Below, in pieces: positions 27,101-36,059 of a DNA stretch of 64,000 bases (position 1 is the first letter of the stretch; the number at the start of each line of letters is the position of its first letter). The stretch spans positions 1 through 64,000 of the forward strand of contig NZ_FQUC01000014.1 of the NCBI RefSeq assembly GCF_900128985.1, written 5' to 3'. The notes under the pieces are model-generated. The model saw nothing but the letters and a program-made list of their open reading frames with translations. It searched no databases and was not told where the DNA came from. The translations under genes and the position numbers were made by a program. Source of the DNA: Indolivaga macrotermitis (lineage in GTDB: Bacteria; Bacteroidota; Bacteroidia; Bacteroidales; Dysgonomonadaceae).

Positions 27101-28558
27101 TATATATCCTATCAAATTCAGATCTGTATCATAAAGGTACATTTTTCCTCCTTTGGTAGATACCCAGAGCCGTTGTTGCGAATCTTCGAAAATAGACCTG
27201 ACATCATTGTTTATGGTAGAGTGTATGTCCGAATCTATGATTGTCGATTTAAAAACACTATTGTTAAATATGATCTTTTCGAGTCCATGAGACCGGGTGC
27301 TTAACCAGAGGTTACCCTGACGATCCGAAAATCCGACATGCAACATATTCGAAAATCTCCATGAGGGGGATGAAGGCTCGTTATAAAAAGGGATGAGTTG
27401 GTCGTTGACCGGATCATAATACCCAAATCCTCCTCCCCGAAGGTGTACATATAGCCTGTCTTGTTTGTCTTCGAATATAAAAAAGTTAGGAGGAAAAACA
27501 TTTGATATTGCACTCTCTATCTTCATACTGAAGTGCTTCATTTGTCCGGTAAGGATATTATATTTCGAGACTCCAAGTATATCCATTTCTATCCAAACGT
27601 TTTTATCTTTATCTATATAGGTCGATATGATAGAGTCACTCTTTAGGTTAGGTGTGTTGAATTTATTGTGCACAGAGATACTGTCGGTCTTTTTATTATA
27701 TATGCCGAATCCGTTTTTAGCACTTACCATTAGTATGCGCTCATTGTCTATTTTCTTTATCTCTTTGATGAAAGACCCTATTCCGGTATCGAAATAAATA
27801 AAGCTGCCATTGTTATTATTGTATCTCCATATCTTTCCATCGGTACTCCCGAACCATATTTCATCATCAATTTGCTGGGCAGAATAAAAAGGGGATGCCT
27901 GTTGTCCTTGGGCTGATTTTGGATTTGTGAAAAAGGATTTTATTTTACTTCCTTCTGCCGGTAATAGGTATAAACCGTTATCGGTAAGTATCCAAGTCTG
28001 TAGATTGCTGTCTTCGTATATTTTGTGAATTTTGTTGCTTTGTATTTTCTTGTTTTCGATATTGTAGAATTCAACTTTGAATGTTGAGTCGATAATCGAT
28101 ACACAGCCCATTTTATCAGATAGTAACCATACTTTACCGGATGGTGTAGGAGTAATAGTCGTTGCCGTAAAGGTAAGATCCTGATAATCGGGCAAAGATC
28201 TTAATCCCATAAAACGATTGGTCTTCGGGTCGAACCGGTGTGCTTCGCTATCATACGATAATGTCCAAATATATCCGTATTTGTCTTCGTACATATGATC
28301 GATACGGTTGCTGAGCATATGGTACGAGTCTCCATCCTGTATCTTATAGGTAGTGAAATTATAACCGTCGAATTTACACAGTCCATTCCATGTCGAAAAC
28401 CACATGAAGCCTTTCTTGTCCTGCAATATTCCCATGACAGTATGCTGAGGTAGCCCGTCTTCAGTCCCATAATGTTCAAAGAAACATTTGGGTTGGCCAA
28501 ATATTCCCGAGAAAATGAAAGTAAAGTATATTATAAGGTAGTAGCGTGCAGATGTCAT
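24104..28558 (-). CDS. Hybrid two-component system regulator (pectin/uronate sensor)
   Basis: This single protein combines sensor kinase and response regulator, as in Bacteroidetes polysaccharide loci. The start at 28558 (MTSARYY) begins a signal peptide; the product is 1484 residues. Domains by approximate residue: periplasmic two-component propeller repeats (25-800, GTEDGLPQHTV, DSKNRIWIGT), Y_Y_Y domain (819-890), membrane helix (903-921), HisKA with phospho-His in DISHEIRTPLT (~948), HATPase (LLSNSFKYTP, GIGLSIVK; 1060-1140), receiver with DLMMPEMDG Asp (~1261) and ADDYITKPF, then AraC HTH (1379-1484). It lies between the hexuronate and pectin operons and probably controls the latter by sensing pectic oligosaccharide (inference). 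Confidence 0.95.
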   Translation of the reverse strand: MTSARYYLIIYFTFIFSGIFGQPKCFFEHYGTEDGLPQHTVMGILQDKKGFMWFSTWNGLCKFDGYNFTTYKIQDGDSYHMLSNRIDHMYEDKYGYIWTLSYDSEAHRFDPKTNRFMGLRSLPDYQDLTFTATTITPTPSGKVWLLSDKMGCVSIIDSTFKVEFYNIENKKIQSNKIHKIYEDSNLQTWILTDNGLYLLPAEGSKIKSFFTNPKSAQGQQASPFYSAQQIDDEIWFGSTDGKIWRYNNNNGSFIYFDTGIGSFIKEIKKIDNERILMVSAKNGFGIYNKKTDSISVHNKFNTPNLKSDSIISTYIDKDKNVWIEMDILGVSKYNILTGQMKHFSMKIESAISNVFPPNFFIFEDKQDRLYVHLRGGGFGYYDPVNDQLIPFYNEPSSPSWRFSNMLHVGFSDRQGNLWLSTRSHGLEKIIFNNSVFKSTIIDSDIHSTINNDVRSIFEDSQQRLWVSTKGGKMYLYDTDLNLIGYITFNGKIGEGAPLEGTGYSIIEDNKKNIWIGTKGDGIYKLSPTSDPKSYNVEHYKHNPSDPHSLSDNSIYSIHQDSKNRIWIGTYGGGLNLAEENQPGKFYNKNNSLTGYPIQQGAKIRIISSDKYGNICIGTTLGLIMFSPEFKAHQDIAYKLFTLVPGTNTSITNNDIYDICTTKDGETYLATFGGGVNKISEVDENNLPTQFISLTTENGLASDVVLTIVEDSQKNLWIASEGNLTRYNPKTQSCETYSEVSRLIKGQNFSEGSRITTRSGIIYFGYSKGLISIDPERLERNTFVPYVALTKLLISNKVVKVGDDSPLKENIDDLDHLRLSHKQNFISIEFAALDYIDPKRISYSYKLDGLDEDWIITKDQRIANYSNLSPGKYIFHVKSTNSDGIWMDNEHTLLIEIVPSFWQTGWAYLLYLIIFIAILYSILRTIFTFYRLRDRVILEHEQTEMKTRFFTDISHEIRTPLTMIVSPVENILEDEKTPQETRSQLQLVLKNANRMLRMVNQILDFRKIQKHQLSIQATPIGSYISDICQSFTKTAEGQNIDLKVNDQSEGEKIWIDRDSVEKLTFNLLSNSFKYTPSGRTIEVNIFKKDKYIALQVTDQGKGMTKDVLNKLFTRFASFNPDKSKPSTGIGLSIVKEVADRHYAKIQVESTPNEGSSFTVLFPLGVEHFDDSVNIVHLTETVQPIPTEKKDNITGDQTETPETEETSIDKEEQKAVILVVEDDDDLRHFISTILLPYYDVLEASNGKEGYELAVTNIPDFILSDLMMPEMDGVQFLQEIRNNCETSHIPFILLTAKTDMESRLSGLDFGADDYITKPFSVKYLRARINNIVQQRKRLFDTYTLQSGSTIVAPELTPSDEQAIDQEEQQITGHDNLFLQKVEEIIESNIDNSDFLIEDLVSAMAMSRTVFFKKLKSLTGYSPIEFVRNIKIKHAAKLITNNNEYTIKEISFMIGISDTKYFTQCFKKIFGTTPSEYRNQHREPESKK

Positions 28559-28582
28559 TTCATGGATTTGATAGATTGAGTA

Positions 28583-28590
28583 CAAATATA
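28583..28590 (-). promoter_or_regulatory. -7 box of the hybrid regulator gene
   Basis: TATATTTG on the minus strand lies 25 bp before the ATG at 28558, giving a very short leader. No good -33 box. Confidence 0.5.
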
Positions 28591-28624
28591 ATTTAGTCAT
28601 AGCAGAATTCCGAGTAAAAAATAC

Positions 28625-28650
28625 AAAAGTCTCTATAAAAGAGGCTTTTT
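28625..28650. terminator. Hairpin with T runs on both strands
   Basis: Stem AAAAGTCTCT/AGAGGCTTTT (28625-28634 with 28640-28649, one G-T pair) with loop ATAAA, in the divergent region. It could block read-through either way. Confidence 0.55.
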
Positions 28651-28850
28651 AATATTTGAAAAGGGGGATAAATTGGTAAAAACTAAAGATTCTGATTATA
28701 TGCGTGTGTGTAGGTAAGGTGTTGATATGTAAATGAATATCTTGAAACGGAAAAGGGGGCTTTTTGTTTATTATCTGAAGATAATTACCGCTATGTGTAT
28801 TTTTTTCCATGTTATAAGGTATATCCTTTCAGTGGATAGAGACAATTTCT

Positions 28851-28906
28851 CACCCCCATATGGTCAAAAATACCCCTGCTTAAGTTGTGTATAAATATTA
28901 ATATTG
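28851..28906 (+). promoter_or_regulatory. Candidate regulator site and -7 box of the pectin operon
   Basis: A direct repeat YACCCCYR occurs at 28851 and 28871, exactly 20 bp apart. TAATATTG at 28899-28906 is one base from TAnnTTTG, with no -33 box at the right distance, as expected of an activator-dependent promoter. This is inference from spacing only. Confidence 0.35.
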
Positions 28907-29107
28907 CATGACAGAATCTAAATCCACACTAAAATTAACTATAAACACATTTTCGCTATGGAAAAATCTAATCAGAAATTACCGTCTATAGAGTAGAGTT
29001 TATATCCAATTATTAGCTGCTTAAATAAAGATGTTGGTGCGAACAACCACTAACCTTATAGATGCTTTATAGAAGCAGGTCCGTTAACTTGAAATTTATT
29101 TACAACG

Positions 29108-30763
29108 ATGAAAATATTAAAAAGCATTTCCGTTTTATGTATGGGGTTTTTGCTATTGGCATGTCAGGCTAATAAGCAGGAAGAGTATAAATATGAATAT
29201 CTGTACAAAGATTTACCATTTGAAATGCCGAGGGTGCAAGCTCCGGTTTTTCCAAATAATAAGTTGTCTCTGTCAGATGTAGGAGGAGTGCCTGATGGAG
29301 AGACTCTTAATACAGAGGCCTTTGCTAAAGGTATGTCGGAGTTATCGGCCAAAGGCGGAGGAACTCTCGTGGTGCCTGAAGGTATCTGGTATACCGGTCC
29401 GATTACTTTTCAGTCGAATATCAATCTGCATCTGGAGAAGGGGGCGTTGATTCTCTTTTCGGATGATTTTGATTTATATCCGTTAATATCCACTAGTTTT
29501 GAAGGATTGGAAACCAAGCGTTGCCAGTCACCTATCTCAGGTCGTAATCTGGAGAATATTGCAATAACGGGACAAGGATCGATCAACGGTTCAGGAGGTT
29601 CGTGGCGTCCGGTGAAGAAAGGAAAAGTTACAGAAGAACAGTGGAAAGCTTTACTTGCTTCGGGTGGTGTCGTCGAAGGCGGTTATTACTGGTTCCCTAC
29701 AGAAGGTGCTCACAAAGGTTTCCTTATGTCGGACATGAATGTGCCGACCGGAGACTTGACAGAAGAGCAATGGAACGAGATAAAGCTTTTTTTACGTCCG
29801 GTAATGGTTAGTTTTGTAGAATGTAAGAATGTGCTCTTACAGGATGTTTTGTTCGAAAACTCTCCTAGCTGGAATATACATCCGCTGATGTGCGAAAATG
29901 TTATACTGGATAATCTCATTATACGAAATCCGTCTTATGCCCAGAATGGAGATGGTTTGGATCTCGAATCATGTAAAAATTCTATTATAGTAGATTGTAC
30001 GTTCGATGTCGGAGACGATGGTATCTGTATAAAATCGGGTAAAGATGAGGACGGACGCAAAAGAGGACTTCCTACCGAAAATGTGATTGTTGATAATTGT
30101 AAGGTTTTCAAAGCGCACGGAGGTTTTGTTGTTGGTAGCGAAATGTCGGGTGGTGTAAAAAATATCTCTGTAACCAACTGCCAGTTTTTGGGAACAGATG
30201 TCGGATTGAGATTTAAAAGCAGAAGAGGACGCGGCGGTGTTGTCGAAAATATTTATGTGTCTGATATTCAGATGTTCAATATTGCAACAGAGTCTTTCTT
30301 ATTCGATTTATATTATGGAGGAAAGTCTGCCTTAGAATCTTTAGTTGATGGGGATGAAACTCCTGTATCAGAAGTAATTCCTTCTGTGGATGAAACTACT
30401 CCTGTTTTCAGGAAGATATACGTGAAAAACCTGACATCCCGAAATGCACGTCGTGCTATGTTCTTTAATGGTTTGCCTGAAATGAATATAAGCGACATAC
30501 ATGTCGAGAATGTAACGATCTCGTCTCAAATAGGTGCGGAACTGGTAGAATCAAAAGATATTTCATTCAAGAATGTAAAGATCGTTCCGGCTGAAGGTCC
30601 GGCTTTGATTCTGAAAAATGTACAGAATATGAATGTTGAAGGGTTTACTTTTCCTGAGACATTGAAAGAAGTAGTGAATATAAGCGGAGAAAAATCGCAG
30701 AATATTAATCTTCCTGCTTCAGTAAAAGAAGATCTTGTGCAAAATTCTTCTAAATCAAAATAA
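29108..30763 (+). CDS. GH28 polygalacturonase-like lipoprotein
   Basis: GH28 enzymes hydrolyse alpha-1,4-galacturonan or rhamnogalacturonan. The 551-residue protein is a lipoprotein (lipobox LLAC, residues 16-19). The right-handed beta-helix carries the catalytic set: NGDGLDLES (about 279), GDDGICIKSG (about 301), HGGFVVGSEMSGG (about 336) and RFKSRRGRGG (about 367). These hold the three Asp, the His-Gly and the Arg-x-Lys typical of GH28. It opens the pectin operon, 1 bp before the GH105 gene. Whether it is exo- or endo-acting cannot be told. Confidence 0.93.
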   Translation: MKILKSISVLCMGFLLLACQANKQEEYKYEYLYKDLPFEMPRVQAPVFPNNKLSLSDVGGVPDGETLNTEAFAKGMSELSAKGGGTLVVPEGIWYTGPITFQSNINLHLEKGALILFSDDFDLYPLISTSFEGLETKRCQSPISGRNLENIAITGQGSINGSGGSWRPVKKGKVTEEQWKALLASGGVVEGGYYWFPTEGAHKGFLMSDMNVPTGDLTEEQWNEIKLFLRPVMVSFVECKNVLLQDVLFENSPSWNIHPLMCENVILDNLIIRNPSYAQNGDGLDLESCKNSIIVDCTFDVGDDGICIKSGKDEDGRKRGLPTENVIVDNCKVFKAHGGFVVGSEMSGGVKNISVTNCQFLGTDVGLRFKSRRGRGGVVENIYVSDIQMFNIATESFLFDLYYGGKSALESLVDGDETPVSEVIPSVDETTPVFRKIYVKNLTSRNARRAMFFNGLPEMNISDIHVENVTISSQIGAELVESKDISFKNVKIVPAEGPALILKNVQNMNVEGFTFPETLKEVVNISGEKSQNINLPASVKEDLVQNSSKSK

Positions 30764-30764
30764 T

Positions 30765-31934
30765 ATGAAAATACGATTGTTACCGATATTGATGTTTGTT
30801 CTGGCTTCTGTATTTCCCATAGAGGCCGGAAACAAATATTATCAGCAGATGAGTGATTCGGAAATGAAGAGAAATCCCGAATCATGGATGCTTGATTTTT
30901 CAAAGACTCCGAAATGGAACTATTGCCATGGTTTGATGCTACAGGCAATATTGCAGACATGGAATGTTACACATGATCAAAAGTATTTCGATTATGCGTA
31001 TAGTTTTGCCGATCTGATGGTCGCTCCCGACGGGCAAATCAAAACATACAAACCGGAAGAGTATAATATCGACCGGGTGAACTCGGGTAAAATGTTATTC
31101 CCGATTTATGCTAAAACGAAAGAAGAGCGCTTCAAACTCGCTTTGGATTTGATGCGTAATCAGATGAAAACCCATCCACGTACGGCAGATGGAAGCTTTT
31201 GGCATAAGAAAATATATCCGCATCAGGTATGGCTTGACGGTTTGTATATGGCCGGGCCATTTTTAGCGGAATATGGTAAAACGTTTAATGAACCGGGATT
31301 ATATGACGAGGTTGTTCTGCAAATAGTGGATGCTCATAAATATCTGTATGATGCCAAGACCGGATTATATTATCATGGATGGGACGAAAGCCGTCAGCAG
31401 AAATGGGCTGATCCGGTAACGGGGCTTTCTCCGAATTTCTGGTCGAGAAGTATCGGTTGGTATATGATGTCAATCGTAGATGCTTTGGACTTTATTCCAG
31501 AGGATCATCCTAAACGCCCTGAGTTGATCGGGATATTGAAGGATATAAGTGCTGCTGTAGAAAAATTCAGGGAGCCTAAGACCGGAATGTGGTATCAGGT
31601 AACTAATCTGGGCACACGCGAAGGTAATTACCTCGAATCAAGCGGATCTGTCATGTTTATTTATACATGGGTTAAGGGTGCGCAAAGAGGGTACCTCGAC
31701 AAATCGTATTTGAAGAAAGGGCAGAAAGCATATTCTCAATATCTTAAGCGATTTGTAAAAAAAGAATCGGATGGAACTATCTCTATAACCGACGGATGTA
31801 GTGTTGCCGGTTTAGGAGGTGAAAAAGTGTACCGCGACGGAAGTTTCGAGTACTATATTTCGGAACCGGTGCGGGATAATGATCCTAAAGCAGTGGGACC
31901 GTTTATTATGCTGAGTATATTATTGGATAAGTAA
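30765..31934 (+). CDS. GH105 unsaturated rhamnogalacturonyl hydrolase
   Basis: GH105 removes the 4,5-unsaturated uronic acid left by pectin lyases. The start is at 30765 (MKIRLLPIL, a signal peptide), 1 bp after the GH28 stop; the upstream in-frame ATG at 30735 lies inside GH28. The 389-residue protein is an alpha6/alpha6 barrel with NYCHGLMLQAIL, HQVWLDGLYMAGPF (Asp, about residue 160), YYHGWDES and WSRSIGWYMMSIVDALD. It acts after PL1 (31972-33363). Confidence 0.93.
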   Translation: MKIRLLPILMFVLASVFPIEAGNKYYQQMSDSEMKRNPESWMLDFSKTPKWNYCHGLMLQAILQTWNVTHDQKYFDYAYSFADLMVAPDGQIKTYKPEEYNIDRVNSGKMLFPIYAKTKEERFKLALDLMRNQMKTHPRTADGSFWHKKIYPHQVWLDGLYMAGPFLAEYGKTFNEPGLYDEVVLQIVDAHKYLYDAKTGLYYHGWDESRQQKWADPVTGLSPNFWSRSIGWYMMSIVDALDFIPEDHPKRPELIGILKDISAAVEKFREPKTGMWYQVTNLGTREGNYLESSGSVMFIYTWVKGAQRGYLDKSYLKKGQKAYSQYLKRFVKKESDGTISITDGCSVAGLGGEKVYRDGSFEYYISEPVRDNDPKAVGPFIMLSILLDK

Positions 31935-31971
31935 ATGTGATATTACCAATTACCCGAAAAAAAATAGAACG

Positions 31972-33363
31972 ATGAAAACTAAATGTATAATGTTTCTGTG
32001 TTGCTTGCTGGTATCCGGCGTGTTTTCGGTAGACGCTCAAACTTTAGCCTTTCCCGGAGCCGAAGGTGGCGGGATGTACACCACCGGAGGACGAGGTGGT
32101 AAAGTTTATTATGTGACATCACTGGAGGATACTCTGGTTGGTGATAAAGAACTGAGAGAGGGAACTCTGCGTTGGTGCTTAGACAGGTCTGGCCCTAAAA
32201 CTATATTATTTAAGGTCGCAGGAATTATACATTTAAAATCGAGATTGAATGTTTCGGAAAATACAACTATTGCCGGACAAAGTGCTCCGGGTGACGGTAT
32301 TTGTATTGCTGATAATAATGTAAAGATAACCGGAGATAATGTGATTATCCGTTTCATGCGTTTTCGTATGGGGGATCTGACCGGTCTCGAAGATGATGCT
32401 ATATCCGGTTACCGTAACAAGAATATAATAATAGACCATTGCTCTATGAGCTGGAGTACCGATGAGTGCGCGTCTTTCTATGATAATGAGAACTTTACTC
32501 TGCAATGGTCTATTATTTCCGAAAGTCTTAGAACTTCGGTGCACCGTAAGGGCAACCATGGGTATGGTGGAATATGGGGCGGACATATGGCCTCATTCCA
32601 CCATAACCTTTTGGCGCACCACGATAGCCGTAACCCCCGGATGTGTGGTTCGCGTTATTCGAACCGTCCTGACCTCGAGCTGGTCGATTTCAGGAATAAT
32701 GCGATTTATAATTGGGGAAGTAATAGCGGATATGCCGGTGAGGGCGGACGCTATAATTTTATTAATAATTATTATAAACCAACTGAATCGTCTTCAAACA
32801 AAAACCGGATATTTTCGCCAAACGCGGATGATGGCACCAATAAGCAACCGAAAGGAATATGGGGGCAATTTTTCCTGAAAGGAAATGTGATGGAAGGAAA
32901 TCAAAAAACAACAAAAGATAATAGTCTCGGGCTTCAACCAAACCCATCTTCGAAGAATGTAGCAGAGTTGCTGGTTGCTTCCGAATTTAAAGTTGTTCCG
33001 ATAAAAACTGATAAGGCGGAAGATGCTTTCGATAAAATTTTATCATCTGCCGGAGCAAGCTTGAAACGCGATAATACAGACTTACGTGTTGTCAATGAGA
33101 CCCGGAATGGATTAACTCCGGTGAGAGCTTCCCGGAATACGACTACCCGTCCCGGAATGATTGACAGTCAGTCGGATGTTGGCGGATGGGATGTATACGG
33201 ATTTGCAGAATCGGAAGTTGTTAAAGATTCGGATAATAATGGTATACCTGATGGTTGGTTGGAGAAGAATTATCCGGGCAAGCTGTCTACTGATCTTGAT
33301 CCGTCCGGATACACTTACCTGGAAGTTTACCTGAATAGTTTAGTTGCGGATATTATTAAGTGA
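31972..33363 (+). CDS. PL1 pectate lyase
   Basis: Pectate lyases cleave de-esterified galacturonan by beta-elimination with calcium. The 463-residue protein has a signal peptide (to VDAQ), then FPGAEGGGMYTTGGRGGKVYYVTSL, the start typical of Bacteroidetes PL1 proteins. The beta-helix carries IIRFMRFRMGD, IIDHCSMSWSTDE (calcium-site region, about residue 150) and SRNPRMCGSRY with the catalytic-type Arg. The C-terminal part ends with DSDNNGIPDGWL, an Asp-rich calcium-binding-like motif, and SGYTYLEVYLNSLV. Its 3' neighbour is CE8. Confidence 0.92.
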   Translation: MKTKCIMFLCCLLVSGVFSVDAQTLAFPGAEGGGMYTTGGRGGKVYYVTSLEDTLVGDKELREGTLRWCLDRSGPKTILFKVAGIIHLKSRLNVSENTTIAGQSAPGDGICIADNNVKITGDNVIIRFMRFRMGDLTGLEDDAISGYRNKNIIIDHCSMSWSTDECASFYDNENFTLQWSIISESLRTSVHRKGNHGYGGIWGGHMASFHHNLLAHHDSRNPRMCGSRYSNRPDLELVDFRNNAIYNWGSNSGYAGEGGRYNFINNYYKPTESSSNKNRIFSPNADDGTNKQPKGIWGQFFLKGNVMEGNQKTTKDNSLGLQPNPSSKNVAELLVASEFKVVPIKTDKAEDAFDKILSSAGASLKRDNTDLRVVNETRNGLTPVRASRNTTTRPGMIDSQSDVGGWDVYGFAESEVVKDSDNNGIPDGWLEKNYPGKLSTDLDPSGYTYLEVYLNSLVADIIK

Positions 33364-33447
33364 CTGTAAATATTTAATGATAAATTTGAGAATCATAGCA
33401 GATTGTCATTGTTTTCTAGCCAAATAAACAAATAGGTCTGAGACCTT
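33364..33447 (+). repeat. Dispersed leader repeat, copy E
   Basis: The palindrome AGGTC-TGA-GACCT at 33435-33446 ends about 20 bp before the CE8 start at 33467. The block ahead (GATTGTCATTGTTTTCTAG) matches the blocks upstream of the other palindromes. The left boundary is approximate. Confidence 0.6.
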
Positions 33448-33466
33448 AAATAACCGATATATAACC

Positions 33467-34429
33467 ATGAGAAAATTTATTTATTTATTTTGCCTTTTGC
33501 TCTGCTCCATATCTATATGGGCCGTTGAGAATGATGACAGGACGATAGTCGTAGACCGCAATGGCACAGGGCATTTCCGTAACATACAGCAGGCAATAGA
33601 TTCGGTCAGGGCTTTTGATCCGAAAGGAGAGATGACCATCTATATAAAAAAAGGAGTGTATAAGGAAAAATTAGTGCTGCATACACATCTTACAAATGTA
33701 AAGCTGGTAGGCGAAGACCGTGATAAAACGATAATAAATTACGACGATCATGCTAATGTAAATAAGATGGGTACATTTAGATCTTATTCGTTCAAAATCA
33801 GTGGAAATGATATAACCGTAGAGAATTTGACTATCGAAAACTCTGCTGCCCCTATGGGACAGGCTGTAGCACTTTTTGTTGAAGGGGACCGGGTGGTTTT
33901 CAGAAACTGCCGTTTTTTAGGGAATCAGGATACGATATACACAGGCCGTGAGGCTATGCGCCAGTATTTCGAGAATTGTTATATCGAGGGAACTACCGAT
34001 TTTATTTTCGGTCCGTCGACTGCTTGGTTCGAGAATTGCCGGATTTATTGTAAGTCCAATTCGTATATAACAGCAGCCAGTACTCCCGAAAATATCAAAT
34101 ACGGTTATATATTCAATAATTGTACCGTTGAATTGGCTCCGGGCGTAGACAAAGAGTATCTTGGACGTCCTTGGAGAGCTTATGCAATGACTTTATTCAT
34201 GAATTGTTCTTTGCCTAAAGGGATTAAATCCGAAGGATGGGAAAACTGGAGAAATCCAGAGAATGAAAAGACTGCCCGCTACATGGAGTACAACAATAGC
34301 GGTGAAGGTGCGGCAACAGCCGGACGGGTAAAATGGGCAAAAATGTTGACCAAACAAGAAGCTGCTGAATATACAATAGAAAATGTATTGAAAGGGTGTG
34401 ATAACTGGAATCCTTTAGTTAAAAAATAA
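33467..34429 (+). CDS. CE8 pectin methylesterase
   Basis: The enzyme removes methyl esters from homogalacturonan, opening it to pectate lyase and polygalacturonase. The 320-residue protein has a signal peptide (about residues 1-19). The pectinesterase motifs are in order: GQAVALFVEGD (about 130), GNQDTIYTG with catalytic Asp (about 154), TTDFIFGPS with catalytic Asp (about 178) and GRPWRAYA with the substrate-binding Arg and Trp (about 232). It is a single-domain enzyme of usual length. Copy E of the leader repeat ends just before its start. Confidence 0.95.
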   Translation: MRKFIYLFCLLLCSISIWAVENDDRTIVVDRNGTGHFRNIQQAIDSVRAFDPKGEMTIYIKKGVYKEKLVLHTHLTNVKLVGEDRDKTIINYDDHANVNKMGTFRSYSFKISGNDITVENLTIENSAAPMGQAVALFVEGDRVVFRNCRFLGNQDTIYTGREAMRQYFENCYIEGTTDFIFGPSTAWFENCRIYCKSNSYITAASTPENIKYGYIFNNCTVELAPGVDKEYLGRPWRAYAMTLFMNCSLPKGIKSEGWENWRNPENEKTARYMEYNNSGEGAATAGRVKWAKMLTKQEAAEYTIENVLKGCDNWNPLVKK

Positions 34430-34491
34430 AGGATGAGTACATGTTACAGTCCGGAATATATATAAAAAAATTAACCTCACATAGAAACGAA

Positions 34492-36039
34492 ATGAAAAAA
34501 TCTTTTTTATGCTTAGCCTTTCTTCTTTGTTTGACGGGGCTACAAGCTAAAATTTATAATATAAAAGACCTCGGAGCGGATACTACAGGTAAAAATACCT
34601 GTACCCAGTTAATAAACGAGAGTATACAGAAAGCTGCTGCCGAAGGTGGCGGTACAATTTATTTTCCGGCAGGGAATTATCTGACTGCTGCCATTCATCT
34701 CGAAAGTAATATTACTTTGGATATAGAGTCGGGTGCAGTACTCCGTTTTTCGGATAAGTTCGAAGAATACCTGCCTTTTGTGAAAGTACGGTGGGAAGGT
34801 GTATTTATGAATAGTCTTTCGCCTCTTATCTATGCAGATGGTGTCGAAAATATCACCATCAAAGGTCGCGGAGTGATAGATGGCCAAGGGCATGCATGGT
34901 GGAAAGAGTCGCGTCAGCTTATCGATGAGATACGGGCAAATGGCAAAACTTCGGGTACTAATAAATTACAACAAATGTGGCTCGATGCGAATAAAGACAT
35001 AAAAGTATCGCCCTATTATGAGTCGACATTGGAGCGTAAATTTTTCAGGCCTCCGTTTATTCAGTTTCATGAGTCGAAAAATATAGTTATTGAAGGAATA
35101 ACTATCATTAATTCTCCTTTCTGGACGATTAATCCTATAGGTTGTGATGACATTATTGTACATGGGGTGACAATAAATAATCCGTCGAAAAATCCGAAAG
35201 GGCACAATACGGATGGTATTAATCCCGAATCGTGTCGCAATGTCCGTATTTCAGACTGCTTTATCAGTGTCGGTGACGACTGTATAACTATCAAGTCGGG
35301 ACGTGACGAAGATGGACGCAAATACGGAAGACCATGTGAGAATATTACTATCACCAACTGCATAATGCTTGCCGGACACGGAGGAGTTGTTATCGGAAGT
35401 GAAATGTCGGGAGGTGTAAAAAAAGTAGCTATATCCAATTGCGTATTTAATGGAACGGATGCAGGTATTCGTTTGAAATCGTCAAGAGGCCGTGGCGGAG
35501 TTGTAGAAGAAATACGCGTCGATAACATTGTGATGAATGATATCCAGAGGAATGCTTTTATATTCGACTTGTTCTATGATAAAGACTCGAAGGAGGAACC
35601 TGTTTCGGAACGTACTCCTGCATTCCGTAATATTCATATAAGTAATGTAACGGGTAATGATATAAAGAAAGTGGGATATATAACAGGTATCAAAGAGATG
35701 CCTATTTCCGAAATCTCTTTTTCGAATATAAATATGGTAGCCGAAGTTGGTTTCACAGCAAAAACGGCAAAAAATATACAGTTCCATAATGTTGATTTGG
35801 CAGTGAAGAAAGGTGCTTCTTTCGCTTTCGATGAATGTACGGATATTGTATTGAATAATGTTCGTTCAAAAGCTCCGTTAGCCGGACAACCTATTGTTGA
35901 ATTGAATAATGTGACTAACGGATTGATCAATAACTGTTTCCAGATAACACCTGCTGATGTGTTCTGTAAGGAAGTAAACAGTCAGATTATTTGGGGGAAT
36001 AACTTTCTGGATAATGTGAAGACTGTAAAGATTAACTGA
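34492..36039 (+). CDS. GH28 polygalacturonase
   Basis: The start is taken at 34492 (MKKSFLCLAFLL, signal peptide to LQAK); the frame opens from 34441 but the extra residues look untranslated. The 515-residue protein repeats the GH28 set: NTDGINPESC, GDDCITIKSG, HGGVVIGSEMSGG and RLKSSRGRGG. It is a paralogue of 29108-30763 but secreted by a plain signal peptide. It presumably hydrolyses galacturonan. It follows CE8 by 62 bp. Confidence 0.93.
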   Translation: MKKSFLCLAFLLCLTGLQAKIYNIKDLGADTTGKNTCTQLINESIQKAAAEGGGTIYFPAGNYLTAAIHLESNITLDIESGAVLRFSDKFEEYLPFVKVRWEGVFMNSLSPLIYADGVENITIKGRGVIDGQGHAWWKESRQLIDEIRANGKTSGTNKLQQMWLDANKDIKVSPYYESTLERKFFRPPFIQFHESKNIVIEGITIINSPFWTINPIGCDDIIVHGVTINNPSKNPKGHNTDGINPESCRNVRISDCFISVGDDCITIKSGRDEDGRKYGRPCENITITNCIMLAGHGGVVIGSEMSGGVKKVAISNCVFNGTDAGIRLKSSRGRGGVVEEIRVDNIVMNDIQRNAFIFDLFYDKDSKEEPVSERTPAFRNIHISNVTGNDIKKVGYITGIKEMPISEISFSNINMVAEVGFTAKTAKNIQFHNVDLAVKKGASFAFDECTDIVLNNVRSKAPLAGQPIVELNNVTNGLINNCFQITPADVFCKEVNSQIIWGNNFLDNVKTVKIN

Positions 36040-36059
36040 TCTCGATAAAATCTAGTAAG

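Larger units (their letters stand above)
28559..29107. other. 549-bp divergent control region between regulator and pectin operon
   Basis: It holds the regulator's -7 box, a bidirectional hairpin and a candidate HTCS site with a near -7 box. A 12-codon open frame (28959-28997, MEKSNQKLPSIE) lies in the leader of the pectin operon. It could be a leader peptide, the debris of a lost gene, or chance. Confidence 0.5.

Noticed and set aside
30735-30764. Earlier start of the GH105 gene
   Set aside because: It lies inside GH28 coding sequence, and the signal peptide begins at 30765.
35067-35528. Long antisense frame opposite GH28
   Set aside because: It mirrors the coding bias of the GH28 gene and has no recognisable features.
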